Part shown: in pieces, positions 1-8,068 of the stretch | Numbering within the stretch: position 1 is the first letter of the stretch | Layout: every line of letters begins with the position of its first letter | Source: Paractinoplanes deccanensis | GTDB lineage: Bacteria > Actinomycetota > Actinomycetes > Mycobacteriales > Micromonosporaceae | Direction: 5' to 3' | Assembly: GCF_016862115.1 (NCBI RefSeq) | Contig: NZ_BOMI01000005.1 | Coordinates: 1-64,000, forward strand | DNA: 64,000 bases | Made by a program: the position numbers and the translations under genes | The notes under the pieces: model-generated | The model's input: only the letters and a program-made list of their open reading frames with translations | Databases searched by the model: none | Told to the model about the DNA's origin: nothing

Positions 1-62
1 TCAGCGCAACCGGGCCCCACCGCAACCAGGCCCCTCAGCGCAACCACCGCACCGCGGGGCGT

Positions 63-81
63 CCGGGGGCTCGGCCCCCGG
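63..81 (-). terminator. GC hairpin downstream of the tRNA operon
   Basis: A perfect 8-bp stem (CCGGGGGC/GCCCCCGG type) with a short loop follows the larger hairpin at 96-134, in the direction of transcription of the minus-strand tRNAs. There is no T run, so it may be a backup terminator or part of a gene beyond the window. Apart from the two hairpins I see nothing in positions 1-144. Confidence 0.35.
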
Positions 82-95
82 AGCAGACATGACGA

Positions 96-134
96 GGCGG
101 CCCCGGCTCGCGCTCTCCGCGAGCAGGGGCCGCC
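96..134 (-). terminator. Strong terminator hairpin after tRNA-Val
   Basis: A 17-bp inverted repeat with one mismatch and a 5-nt loop begins about 10 nt past the 3' end of tRNA-Val. It is well placed to end the Gly-Cys-Val tRNA transcript. The U-tract is poor, as is common for actinobacterial terminators. Confidence 0.7.
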
Positions 135-144
135 TGCCGTCTCG

Positions 145-216
145 TGGGCGATACTGGGATCGAACCAGTGACCTCTTCCGTGTCAAGGAAGCGCGCTCCC
201 GCTGCGCCAATCGCCC
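145..216 (-). tRNA. tRNA-Val (GAC)
   Basis: The reverse complement folds as a full cloverleaf: 7-bp acceptor GGGCGAT/ATCGCCC, anticodon stem CTTCC/GGAAG around a loop with anticodon GAC, and T-arm ACTGG-TTCGATC-CCAGT. The discriminator is A and CCA is not encoded. It is the last gene of a three-tRNA operon. Confidence 0.97.
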
Positions 217-237
217 TCGGGGTACTGCTCTACTGCG

Positions 238-308
238 AGGTGGAGACGGGATTTGAACCCGTGTACACGGCTTTGCAGGCCGTTGCCTCGCCTCTCGGCC
301 ACTCCACC
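238..308 (-). tRNA. tRNA-Cys (GCA)
   Basis: The acceptor stem is GGTGGAG/CTCCACC, the anticodon loop carries GCA, the T-loop is TTCAAAT, and the discriminator is U73, as expected for tRNA-Cys. CCA is not encoded. It is the middle gene of the Gly-Cys-Val cluster. Confidence 0.97.
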
Positions 309-345
309 GAGCCGGCCCCGCACGTGTCCTGTGAAGGCCTCTCCG

Positions 346-418
346 AGCGGACGACGGGATTCGAACCCGCGACCCTCACCTTGGCAAGGTGATGCGCTAC
401 CAGCTGCGCTACGTCCGC
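346..418 (-). tRNA. tRNA-Gly (GCC)
   Basis: The acceptor stem is GCGGACG/CGTCCGC, the anticodon stem CACCT/AGGTG encloses anticodon GCC, and the T-loop is TTCGAAT. U73 is present and CCA is absent. It is the first gene of the tRNA operon. Confidence 0.97.
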
Positions 419-454
419 GTTGTCTTCCGGGCGGCTGTCCCGGCGACGGAAGAA

Positions 455-484
455 ACATTAGCGGGTGACCGGGGGGCTTGCCAA
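455..484 (-). promoter_or_regulatory. Predicted promoter of the tRNA operon
   Basis: Read on the minus strand there is TTGGCA (484-479), an 18-nt spacer, then TAATGT (460-455), about 37 nt before the 5' end of tRNA-Gly. This is a close match to a housekeeping sigma-70 promoter and is AT-rich against its surroundings. Confidence 0.6.
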
Positions 485-596
485 ACCGGGGTACCCCGGC
501 GCGTCGCGGCACGGCGTTCACCTGGTGTTTTCCGGGTTATCCACAGGCGGCAAAACAGGCGAGCGCCCAACGGGCCTCCCAGTGTTTGATGGGCAC

Positions 597-1778
597 ATGG
601 ACTTCCGGCAGATCAGCGCGGCGGAGCGCGCGGCGACGATGTTCCCCCTTCAGACCTACGCCTTCCTGCCGTCGCCGTGGCCCGACGAGGAGGAAGCGGC
701 CTATCGGCGGCGTCAGCCGTTCTTCGAGTCGGCGATCAGCATGATCGCGGAGGAGGACGGGCAGGCGCTGGCGTGCGCGGCGGCCCTGCGCATGCGGCAG
801 AACGTGCGTGGCCTGGTCCACGACATGGCCGGCGTGGCGTCGGTGGCGTCCCATCCGTCGGCCCGCCGGCGTGGGCTGGTCCGCGAGGTGCTGACCCGGC
901 TGCTCAGGCAGTCGCGCCAGGAGGGGTTCGCGGTCAGCGCGCTCTATCCGTTCCGTCCCAGCTTCTACGCCCGGTTCGGGTTTGTCGGCATTCCCCGGCA
1001 CCGCACGGCGAGCTTCGCTCCGGAGGGGCTTTCCCATCTCGTACGGGTGGAGCTTCCCGGCACTGTCGAGCGGCTGCCGATGTGGGACGGCTTCGAGGCG
1101 TTGCAGCAGCTCAAGGGTCGGCTGCTCGGCGAGCGGCACGGGTTCGCGGTGTTCGACGCGGTCCGGAGCGCGGAGTTCCGCGAGGAGAAGAGCTGGGTGG
1201 CGGTGGCCCGGGTCGACGGCGAGATCGTGGGGGCCGTGCAATACCGCGTGGATCGGTACGGTGGCGACCTGCTCGCCTCCGACCTGCTGACCACCGGGCC
1301 GCTGGGGCGGGCGCTGCTGCTCCAGTTCTTCAGCCGGCACGTCGACCAGGTGTCGCGGGTCGTGGTGACGCTCAGCACGGACGAGGTGCCCGAGCTGTGG
1401 GGCACCGACTTCTCGGTGACCACCGAGGCCAAGGTCACACATCCGCGGCAGGGCGGCCCGATGGTGCGGGTCCTCGACATGGAGGCGCTGACCGGCTCGC
1501 AGGCCGGCGACGGCGACGTGACCGTCGAGATCCCCGACGACGAGCACGTGGGCGGCGTCTGGCGCCTGACCGGCGAGGGCGGCCGGCTGACCGTGGCCAA
1601 GGGCACCTCGGAGCCGTCGGCCACGCTGACCGTGGGCGGTTTCAGCGGCCTGCTCTACGGGGTGCTCGACCCGGTCGAGGTCGTCACGCGCGGGCTGGGG
1701 CGCGTCGAGGCGGGCGCGATCGAGCCGTTGACCAGTCTGTTCCCGCGCCAGATGCCCTACATCTGCGCGGACTTCTGA
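597..1778 (+). CDS. Eis-like GNAT N-acetyltransferase
   Basis: A protein of 394 aa matching the Eis family in length and layout: two tandem GNAT folds followed by a sterol-carrier-like (SCP2) domain from about residue 290. The first GNAT domain has the acetyl-CoA pyrophosphate-binding loop HPSARRRGLVREV (residues 86-98). The chain ends in Phe (ICADF), consistent with the Eis family use of the C-terminal carboxylate in catalysis. Family members acetylate amines of aminoglycosides, peptides or lysine side chains; the substrate here is unknown. The ATG at 597 fits the start MDFRQIS; the longer upstream reading frame crosses the tRNA promoter and is not credible. The ribosome site is weak. It probably shares a transcript with the small gene 11 bp downstream. 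Confidence 0.85.
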   Translation: MDFRQISAAERAATMFPLQTYAFLPSPWPDEEEAAYRRRQPFFESAISMIAEEDGQALACAAALRMRQNVRGLVHDMAGVASVASHPSARRRGLVREVLTRLLRQSRQEGFAVSALYPFRPSFYARFGFVGIPRHRTASFAPEGLSHLVRVELPGTVERLPMWDGFEALQQLKGRLLGERHGFAVFDAVRSAEFREEKSWVAVARVDGEIVGAVQYRVDRYGGDLLASDLLTTGPLGRALLLQFFSRHVDQVSRVVVTLSTDEVPELWGTDFSVTTEAKVTHPRQGGPMVRVLDMEALTGSQAGDGDVTVEIPDDEHVGGVWRLTGEGGRLTVAKGTSEPSATLTVGGFSGLLYGVLDPVEVVTRGLGRVEAGAIEPLTSLFPRQMPYICADF

Positions 1779-1789
1779 GAGGAGTGGGC

Positions 1790-2038
1790 GTGCGAAAGGG
1801 TTCGATCCTGTCGTACCGGTCCGAGGACTCGGTGCTGAGCATCTATTCGAAGGGTTCCGTGCTGTCGGTCGGCTCGACGGGCTCGGTGCTGTCCGTGGGT
1901 TCGATCGGCTCGTTCGGCTCGGTCCTGTCGATCGGCTCGTGGCTGTCGGTCGGCTCGGTGCTCTCGGCCCTGTCGATCGGCTCGGTGATGGCGTGGCGCG
2001 CCCGCAAGGCCATCATGCGGGCGAGCGACGGCGCCTGA
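1790..2038 (+). CDS. Small GSVLS-repeat protein
   Basis: A protein of 82 aa that is almost wholly repeats of the type GSVLSxGS (about ten short units), followed by a basic tail (MAWRARKAIMRASDGA). The regular G-S-hydrophobic-L-S spacing, with small residues alternating with V/I/L, suggests a compact beta-solenoid or stacked-turn fold. This is inference; no domain was recognised. The GTG start has a GAGGAG ribosome site at good spacing and lies 11 bp after the Eis-like gene, suggesting co-translation. The DNA repeats as well as the protein, so unit number may vary between strains. From memory, similar Ser/Gly/Leu/Val repeat proteins occur as uncharacterised ORFs in other actinobacteria. Confidence 0.7.
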   Translation: MRKGSILSYRSEDSVLSIYSKGSVLSVGSTGSVLSVGSIGSFGSVLSIGSWLSVGSVLSALSIGSVMAWRARKAIMRASDGA

Positions 2039-2084
2039 CCCCGAGCTGGGGCGCCGCCCGTGCGACGCCCCGGCTGGCCTGGAG

Positions 2085-3833
2085 CTAGGAGCGGACGGGG
2101 ACGTCGAGGTAGGAGCCGGCGCCGATGGTGACGGTTTCGCCGGGGGCGTTGGCGTCGTAGTAGAGGGGGTCGACCGTGTCCACGACCAAGGTCAGGGAGT
2201 GGCCGGCGGGGATGTCGTAGGCGGCCGCGGAGAGGGCTACGTCCACGGATGAGCGGGGCTCCAGCCATGTCACCGGGGCGTGGGTGATGAGCTTGGCGGT
2301 GCCGAGAGCGTCCAGGTCGTAGAGGTAGACGACGGCGGAGCCGGGGGCGTGGGTGCCGGCGAGGTCGAGGTGGACCTTCGGGATGCCGCGCAGGCGCAGC
2401 GGGGACGCCGGGCGGGAGCTTGCCCAGACGCCTGCCCGGAAGCGGTCGACGGTGGGCAGCCAGATCTGGGGGCGCTGGTTGGTGAAGGCGGCCACGCCGT
2501 TCGTCAGCAGCACCACGCCGCCCGCGGCGGTGGTGTCCTTGTCGGTGGGCAGGGACTTCGTCCAGGCCGGGGAGGGGCCACCGCCGAGGAGGCCGGTGCC
2601 GTCCAGGGTGCGGATCTTGCCGAGGTCGAAGCGGCGCTGGGTGGTGCTCAGGCTCGGCCAGTCGGGGTAGGACTCGGCGGGTGCGTTGTCCGGCTTGATC
2701 AGCACGGGAAGCTGCGCGGACGCGGACGCGGCACGGGTAGGCGCGCTGACGCCCGCGGACGTCGTGTGGGACGCGGCAACGGTGGGCGCGCTGAGGCCCG
2801 CGGACGTCGCGCGGGACGCGGTCGGGTCGGTGCCCTTGGTGGCCAGGTGGGTGTCGAACCAGGTTCGGACGCTGGACCAGACCTCGTTCTCGAAGCCGAA
2901 GATGCCGCCCAGCTCGGCTATGGCGTGGTCGCCGGGGCGGAGTTCGAGGCGCTTGGGGGTGGTCAGTCTCTGGTAGAAGTCGACCAACTGGTTCGGCGGG
3001 AAGAACGAGTCGCCCCAGGCGTTCGCGATCAGGATGGCGGGCTTGTTGGTGTTCAGGGCGTTCAGGTAGGTGGCGGCGGAGCGTACCCGTGCCCAGGCCA
3101 TCACCTCGGGGACGTTGCGGTTGGCCTTGAAGTCGGCGAGCTTGCCGCCCAGGTCGGGGCCGACGTCGCCGAGCAGGCCGGCGGCGATCTCGAGGAGGCC
3201 GGCGGACTGCTTGTGCCGGGTGGAGTCGCTGTAGAGCGAATACACCAGGTCCGTCCAGCCGCTCATCATCGCGACCACCCGGATGCGGCTGTCGAAGGCG
3301 GCGCCCAGCAGGCTGATGCCGGCGCCGTACGAGATGCCGGCGACGCCGATGCGGGACGGGTCCGCTCCCGTGTTCGCGATCGTCCAGTCGATCACCTTGG
3401 AGAGGTCGGCCATGTCGCGCGGGCCGGCCGTGTCGATCTCGCCGCCGGAGGACCACCAGCCGCGCGGGGTGTACGACACCACCACGTAGCCGGCCGACGC
3501 CAGCGTGCGGGCCTGGGCCAGGTACTCCAGGTCGTTCAGGCCCCAGCTCGCGGGCAGCAGCACCGCCGGGTGGGGGCCCGCGGTGGACGGGGCGATCACG
3601 TTGGCCTTGAGCGTCACCCCGTCACCGGGGATGTCGACGAAGTCGAACCCGGTGGTCGAGCCGGCCGCGGCAGCGGGGACGGGGGTCGGGCCGGCCGCGG
3701 ACGCGGGGACGGGGGTCGGGCCGGCCGCGGACGCGGGGACGGGGGTCGGGCCGGCCGCGGACGCGGGGACGGCGGTCAGTGCGAGCGCGGTCGCCACCGC
3801 GGCCGGAAGGGTGAACACACGACGAAGCCCCAT
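2085..3833 (-). CDS. Secreted S15/CocE-type alpha/beta hydrolase
   Basis: A protein of 582 aa. A Sec signal peptide (cleavage near ASA, about residue 27) is followed by four copies of ASAAGPTPVP-like sequence. The hydrolase domain has nucleophile GISYG (Ser168), an acid in AWGDS (Asp275) and GDHAI (His303), as in Xaa-Pro dipeptidyl-peptidase (S15)/CocE proteins. A second Ala/Ser/Thr-rich repeat linker at 337-373 leads to a C-terminal jelly-roll (PepX_C-like) domain. It probably acts as an extracellular acyl or peptide hydrolase; the substrate is unknown. The ATG at 3833 was chosen because GAGGAG lies 5 nt upstream; the GTG at 3839 is too close to that site. It is divergent from the TetR gene across a palindrome. 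Confidence 0.85.
   Translation of the reverse strand: MGLRRVFTLPAAVATALALTAVPASAAGPTPVPASAAGPTPVPASAAGPTPVPAAAAGSTTGFDFVDIPGDGVTLKANVIAPSTAGPHPAVLLPASWGLNDLEYLAQARTLASAGYVVVSYTPRGWWSSGGEIDTAGPRDMADLSKVIDWTIANTGADPSRIGVAGISYGAGISLLGAAFDSRIRVVAMMSGWTDLVYSLYSDSTRHKQSAGLLEIAAGLLGDVGPDLGGKLADFKANRNVPEVMAWARVRSAATYLNALNTNKPAILIANAWGDSFFPPNQLVDFYQRLTTPKRLELRPGDHAIAELGGIFGFENEVWSSVRTWFDTHLATKGTDPTASRATSAGLSAPTVAASHTTSAGVSAPTRAASASAQLPVLIKPDNAPAESYPDWPSLSTTQRRFDLGKIRTLDGTGLLGGGPSPAWTKSLPTDKDTTAAGGVVLLTNGVAAFTNQRPQIWLPTVDRFRAGVWASSRPASPLRLRGIPKVHLDLAGTHAPGSAVVYLYDLDALGTAKLITHAPVTWLEPRSSVDVALSAAAYDIPAGHSLTLVVDTVDPLYYDANAPGETVTIGAGSYLDVPVRS
3661..3780. repeat. 30-bp tandem repeat, four copies
   Basis: Four head-to-tail 30-bp units (3661, 3691, 3721, 3751), the middle two identical and the outer two with a few changes. 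They encode the ASAAGPTPVP decapeptide repeats just after the signal peptide of the S15-type hydrolase. The unit is a multiple of 3, so copy-number change keeps the frame. Confidence 0.9.
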
Positions 3834-3938
3834 GCGCACTCCTCGAGGGAAGGCGTAGCCGAAGACGGGAGAGGCTGGAGCGCTCCAGTTCCGGCAGCGT
3901 AGGAGCCTGTTCCGAGAAATTGAACTTCATGACATTAT

Positions 3939-3956
3939 CGTTACTAGCCAGTAACG
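3939..3956. promoter_or_regulatory. Palindromic operator between hydrolase and TetR
   Basis: A perfect inverted repeat CGTTACT-AGCC-AGTAACG lies in the 150-bp divergent intergenic region, 28 bp before the TetR start. Its place and symmetry suggest autoregulation by the adjacent TetR protein, possibly with control of the hydrolase gene. Confidence 0.6.
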
Positions 3957-3983
3957 TAGGTCACTTCGGAGAGGGGGAACGCC

Positions 3984-4544
3984 ATGATCTACGGCGTCCA
4001 AGCCCCGCGCCGGCGCGATGCCCAGCGCAACCGGCTGGCGATCCTCGAGGCGGCCAGCGACCTGATGACCGGGCGAGCCGACATCGCGGGGATGCCCGAG
4101 ATCGCGCGGCGGGCGGGTGTCGGGCAGGCCACCCTCTACCGGCATTTTCCCGACCGGTACGCGCTGACGTCCGCCGTGATCGCGCACCAGGTGGAGCGTC
4201 TCGAGGCGTGCGTGACCGCCAACCAGCAGCAGCCCGCCGCGTTCCGCCCGATGCTCGACGCCGTGCTGCGGTCCCAGGTGGCGATGCGGCCGCTGGTGCA
4301 CCTGGCCCGCCGCCTCGAACCCGCCGTGCAGGGCCGCTACCTGCGGCAGATCGTGACCCTGCTGGCCGGCCCGCTGCAACGAGCGCAGGAGCAGGGCCAC
4401 GTCCGCCGCGACCTGGTGCCCGCCGACCTGATGGTGCTGTTCGGCATGGTGGAGGGCGTCGCCGAGGGCATGCTCGGCGACGCCGGCGACCAGACCGCCA
4501 AGGCGATCGAACTAGCCCTCGACGGCCTGATGCCCCTGCCATGA
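3984..4544 (+). CDS. TetR family transcriptional regulator
   Basis: A protein of 186 aa. The N-terminal helix-turn-helix is typical of TetR (MPEIARRAGVGQATLYRHF, about residues 33-51), followed by an all-helical ligand domain. The ATG has a purine-rich GAGAGGGGGA site upstream. A perfect palindrome lies 28 bp before the start. It is divergent from the secreted hydrolase, and its 3' end overlaps the convergent ABC exporter gene by 33 bp. Likely targets are itself and either the hydrolase or the exporter; the effector is unknown. Confidence 0.88.
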   Translation: MIYGVQAPRRRDAQRNRLAILEAASDLMTGRADIAGMPEIARRAGVGQATLYRHFPDRYALTSAVIAHQVERLEACVTANQQQPAAFRPMLDAVLRSQVAMRPLVHLARRLEPAVQGRYLRQIVTLLAGPLQRAQEQGHVRRDLVPADLMVLFGMVEGVAEGMLGDAGDQTAKAIELALDGLMPLP

Positions 4545-6341
4545 CGCCCTTGCCGACCCGGCACCGGCGCCAGCAGGCCCGGCAGGAGACGGCCCGGCAG
4601 GAGACGGCCCGGCAGGAGACGGCCCGGCGTCCGACGAGCCGTGCCACGAGTGCCACAGGGCCGCGTAGGGGCCGTTCGCCGCGACCAGCTCGTCGTGGGT
4701 GCCCAGCTCGATGATCCGGCCGTCCTCCATGACCACCACCCGGTCGGCGTCGTGGGCCGTCTGGAGCCGGTGCGCGATCGCGATCACCGTGCGCTCGTGC
4801 AGCACCGCCGCCAGCGCCCGCTCGGCCGTGCGGGCCGCCGTCGGGTCGAGCAGCGCCGTCGCCTCGTCCAGGATCACCGTGTGCGGATCGGCCAGCACCA
4901 CCCGCGCCAGCGCCAGCTGCTGCGCCTGCGCGCCGTCCGGCGGGTCTTCGCCCAGGTCGCGGTCGAGGTCGTCGGCCCAGTCTGCGCCCACCGTCTTCAG
5001 CGCCCGGCGCAGCTCGTCGTCCGGCGCCGCCACCATCAGGTTGTCGCGCAGCGTCTCGCGGAACACGTGGTGCTCCTGCGTGACCAGCACGACCTGCCGG
5101 CGCAGCTCGTCCGGCGGCAGGTCCGCCACCGGCACCCCGCCGACCGTCACCGTCCCGGCGCCCGGCCGGTCCACGCCCGCGATCAGCCGGCCCAGCGTCG
5201 ACTTGCCCGCGCCCGACAATCCCACGATCGCCAGCCGCTCGCCCGGCCGCACGGTCAGGTCCACGTCGTGCAGGACATCGAGACCTTGCTCGTACGCGTA
5301 CCGCACGGCCCTGATCTCGATGCGGTCGTCCGCCGGCAACCGGGTCCCATAGCTCGGCGGCGGGATCTCGGCGAGCCCTTCGACCCGGGCGAACGACGCG
5401 CTGCTGCTCTGCAACTGCTCGATCCAGATCATGATGTTGTCGAGCGGCCCGACGAGCTGCCGCAGGAACAGCACGGCCGCGCTCACCGTACCGAGGCTGA
5501 CGTTGCCGTTGATGTAGAGCAGGCCGCCCACGAGCAGCACGAGCACGCTCGGCACCGCGTACGAGATCTCCACCGAGGGAAAGAAGACGCTGCGCAACCC
5601 CAGTGTGGCGAGCCGCGTGCGGCGAGTCTCGGCGATCGCCGCGTGGCCCGCCGCGAGGCGCTTGTCCGCCAGGCCGAAGGCCTCGATGGTGCGGGCGCCG
5701 GCCGTCGTCGCCGCCAGCTCCTCCGCCAGCTGCGAGTTCGCCTCGCCCTCCTTGAGGTACGCGGGCCGCGCGCGCCGCAGGTACCAGCGGGTGGAGAACC
5801 AGATGCCGGACAGCCCCGCCAGTCCGAGCACGCCCAGCAGCGGGTCGAGCAGCAGCAACGCGCCCACGATGAAGATCATCTGCACCAGGCTGATCAGGAG
5901 CATGGGCAGGATGTCGCGCAGCGTGGTGGCCACCGCGTCGACGTCGGTGGTGCCGCGGGCCGCGATGTCGCCCGCGGGCACCCGTTCGACCACCGAGGCG
6001 GGCAGGGCGAGCGAGCGCCGCAGGAACGTCTCGCGGATGCGCGCCGCCGTCCGCTCGCCGAAGCGGTAGGCGATCGCCAGCGCATAGCGCGACAGCACCG
6101 TCTGCACCACCGCGCAGGCCAGCACCGCCGCGGCGAGCCTGTCCACCGCGCCGAGCCCGCCCTCGCCGTGCGTGACCGCGTCGATGATCCGGCCGAGCAG
6201 CCACGGGCCGCCGACCCCGGCGAGCGCGGCCAGCGAGTTGAGCACCAGCAACGTGACCACGGCGCGCCGGTCCGCGGCGATCAGGCGCAGCGCCGCGCGC
6301 GCCACCGTGCGCTGGTCGGCGACGGGCAGGATGGTGCTCAT
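4512..6341 (-). CDS. ABC exporter half-transporter (Walker-competent, signature-degenerate)
   Basis: A protein of 609 aa: an N-terminal six-helix transmembrane domain and a C-terminal nucleotide-binding domain. Walker A is intact (GLSGAGKST, about 374-382), as are Walker B (VILDE, 489-493) and the H-loop His (AIAHR, His524). The ABC signature is lost: where LSGGQ is expected the sequence reads EDPPDGAQAQQ (465-475). It is the second gene of a two-gene operon joined by an ATGA overlap, so the two halves probably form a heterodimer. The tail after about residue 570 is a low-complexity SPAGP repeat made by a 15-bp DNA repeat; it runs past the usual end of the family and over the convergent TetR gene. 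Likely role is multidrug, lipid or peptide export. Confidence 0.9.
   Translation of the reverse strand: MSTILPVADQRTVARAALRLIAADRRAVVTLLVLNSLAALAGVGGPWLLGRIIDAVTHGEGGLGAVDRLAAAVLACAVVQTVLSRYALAIAYRFGERTAARIRETFLRRSLALPASVVERVPAGDIAARGTTDVDAVATTLRDILPMLLISLVQMIFIVGALLLLDPLLGVLGLAGLSGIWFSTRWYLRRARPAYLKEGEANSQLAEELAATTAGARTIEAFGLADKRLAAGHAAIAETRRTRLATLGLRSVFFPSVEISYAVPSVLVLLVGGLLYINGNVSLGTVSAAVLFLRQLVGPLDNIMIWIEQLQSSSASFARVEGLAEIPPPSYGTRLPADDRIEIRAVRYAYEQGLDVLHDVDLTVRPGERLAIVGLSGAGKSTLGRLIAGVDRPGAGTVTVGGVPVADLPPDELRRQVVLVTQEHHVFRETLRDNLMVAAPDDELRRALKTVGADWADDLDRDLGEDPPDGAQAQQLALARVVLADPHTVILDEATALLDPTAARTAERALAAVLHERTVIAIAHRLQTAHDADRVVVMEDGRIIELGTHDELVAANGPYAALWHSWHGSSDAGPSPAGPSPAGPSPAGPAGAGAGSARASWQGHQAVEG
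4576..4620. repeat. 15-bp tandem repeat, three copies
   Basis: Three identical 15-bp units (GGCCCGGCAGGAGAC) followed by a degenerate fourth. They encode the repeated SPAGP tail of the ABC half-transporter and lie just past the TetR stop codon. Confidence 0.9.
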
Positions 6342-8005
6342 TCGTCCTCCCCGAAGACGCGGGTGACCAGCGCCCGGTAGCCGGGCTCGGCGGTCAGCAG
6401 CTCACGATGGGTTCCCGACGCGGCCACCCGGCCCTCGACCAGGTAGTGCACGACGTCGGCCCGGTCGAGCAGCACCGGCGACGTGGTCGCCACGACCGTG
6501 CCCCGGCCGCGCCGCGCCGCGCTGAGCCGCTCGGCGATGGCGGCCTCCGTGTGCGCGTCCACCGCGGACGTCGGCTCGGCCGCGAGCAGCATCTCCGGGT
6601 CGGCGTGCACGGCGCGCGCCAGCCGCACCCGCTGCCGCTGACCGCCGGAGAGGTTGCGGCCCGCCCACTCGACCGGGCGCCCCAGGTCGGCGGCGACGTC
6701 GTGGGCCACGGCGGTCTCGATCGCCGCGCGCACCTTCGCGTCGCGCGGCTCGTCCCGGCCGGCCACCACCTCACGCAGCGTGCCGGCGAACAGGTCGGCG
6801 CCCGGCTCGGTGACCAGGATCCGTTCGCGCACCTCGGGCTGGGCGATCTCGTCGAGCCGCACGTCACCCCAGGTCGCGCGCGTGGGGCCGTACCGCCCGA
6901 GCCGGTCGATGACCTCGGCGGCGTCGGCGGGCCGGGCCCCGGCGAGCGCGGTGAACCGCCCCGGCTCGGCGACCACACCGGACTCCGGGTCACGCAGCGG
7001 CGCGGGCCCGTCCGGCGCCGGCCGCCCGGACGGATCGTCGACCGGGATCTTGAGGAAGTTGACCACCCGCCGAGCGGCGACGATCCCCCGGGTCACGTCG
7101 AACGAACAGAAGATCAGCACGTTGACCGGGATCACGAGCATGGCCGTGTAGCCGTAGACGGCGACCAACTGCCCCGCGGTGAGCTCGCCCTGGGCCGCCA
7201 GCCGCGCGGCGAGCCACACGACAACAGCGAGGAACACGACGGGCAGACCGTCACCGAGCGCCCCGATCCAGCTCGACGGCCCGCCCACGCGATAGCCCTG
7301 CGCCCTGAGCTTGGCGGACTCCCCCACGTACCGCCGCAGATGGGTCTGTTTGCCGCCGAGCCCGTTGAGGATACGCAGCCCGCCCAGCACGTCGACGAGG
7401 CGCGCGTTCAGCTCACCCTGCCGCTCGCGATACCCGCTGGACGCACGCTGGCTGCGCTGCAGCAGCGGCCCGACGAACAGCGCCAGCACCGGCACCCCCG
7501 CCAGCACGACCACGGCCAGCGACGGTGCCGTCCGCGACAGCAGGGTCGCCACCACGATGTACGCCAGCGTCGCCGCCACGCCGACCCCGCCGACGTTCAT
7601 CGCCCGCCCGATCGTCCACACGTCGGAGATCCCGATCGTGACAACCTCACCGGCCGTCACCCGCCGCGGCAACGCCGCCCCGAGCCGCGTCGCATGCGAC
7701 ATGACCAGATCGGCGGTACGCAGGGCAGCCGCCATCCGCAGCTTGGACATGCTCCGATGCCGCATGATGCCGAGCACCGCACTGGCCACGCCCACCACCA
7801 GCACGGCGACAACCCAGCCCACGAGAGCGCCGGGCCGCCGCGCCCCCAACCCTCGATCAATAGCCTGCGAGATCAGGTACGGCGTGGTCGCCAAACTGAC
7901 GAACCACAGCGACCCGAACATCGCCCCCAGCCCGACCCGCCCCTTGAGCTCCCGTCCCAACCACCACAAAAACCGCCCAGGTCCCCGTATGTCCACGACG
8001 GCCAC
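6338..8005 (-). CDS. ABC exporter half-transporter (signature-competent, Walker-degenerate)
   Basis: A protein of 555 aa with an N-terminal six-helix membrane domain and an ATPase domain complementary to its partner's. The signature LSGGQ is perfect (452-456). The Walker A region is unrecognisable (ALAGARPADAAEV, 353-365), the Walker B Asp is replaced (LLAAEPTSAVD, 473-483, keeping only the Glu), and the H-loop His is replaced (ATTSPVL). In a heterodimer this gives one complete ATP site (partner's Walker A/B/His with this LSGGQ) and one wholly dead site. The GTG start at 8005 is likely. The stop overlaps the partner's ATG (ATGA), indicating translational coupling. Confidence 0.9.
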   Translation of the reverse strand: MAVVDIRGPGRFLWWLGRELKGRVGLGAMFGSLWFVSLATTPYLISQAIDRGLGARRPGALVGWVVAVLVVGVASAVLGIMRHRSMSKLRMAAALRTADLVMSHATRLGAALPRRVTAGEVVTIGISDVWTIGRAMNVGGVGVAATLAYIVVATLLSRTAPSLAVVVLAGVPVLALFVGPLLQRSQRASSGYRERQGELNARLVDVLGGLRILNGLGGKQTHLRRYVGESAKLRAQGYRVGGPSSWIGALGDGLPVVFLAVVVWLAARLAAQGELTAGQLVAVYGYTAMLVIPVNVLIFCSFDVTRGIVAARRVVNFLKIPVDDPSGRPAPDGPAPLRDPESGVVAEPGRFTALAGARPADAAEVIDRLGRYGPTRATWGDVRLDEIAQPEVRERILVTEPGADLFAGTLREVVAGRDEPRDAKVRAAIETAVAHDVAADLGRPVEWAGRNLSGGQRQRVRLARAVHADPEMLLAAEPTSAVDAHTEAAIAERLSAARRGRGTVVATTSPVLLDRADVVHYLVEGRVAASGTHRELLTAEPGYRALVTRVFGEDE

Positions 8006-8068
8006 TCTGCCCCAGAGGGGCGCAAGCGCGCTGCCCGATTTCGGTCGATGTGGCGGCGGCCGGTGGGG

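Noticed and set aside
144-392. Short protein frames over the tRNA cluster (for example MGDTGIEPVTSS...)
   Set aside because: They are translations of the antisense of tRNA genes, a common false annotation.
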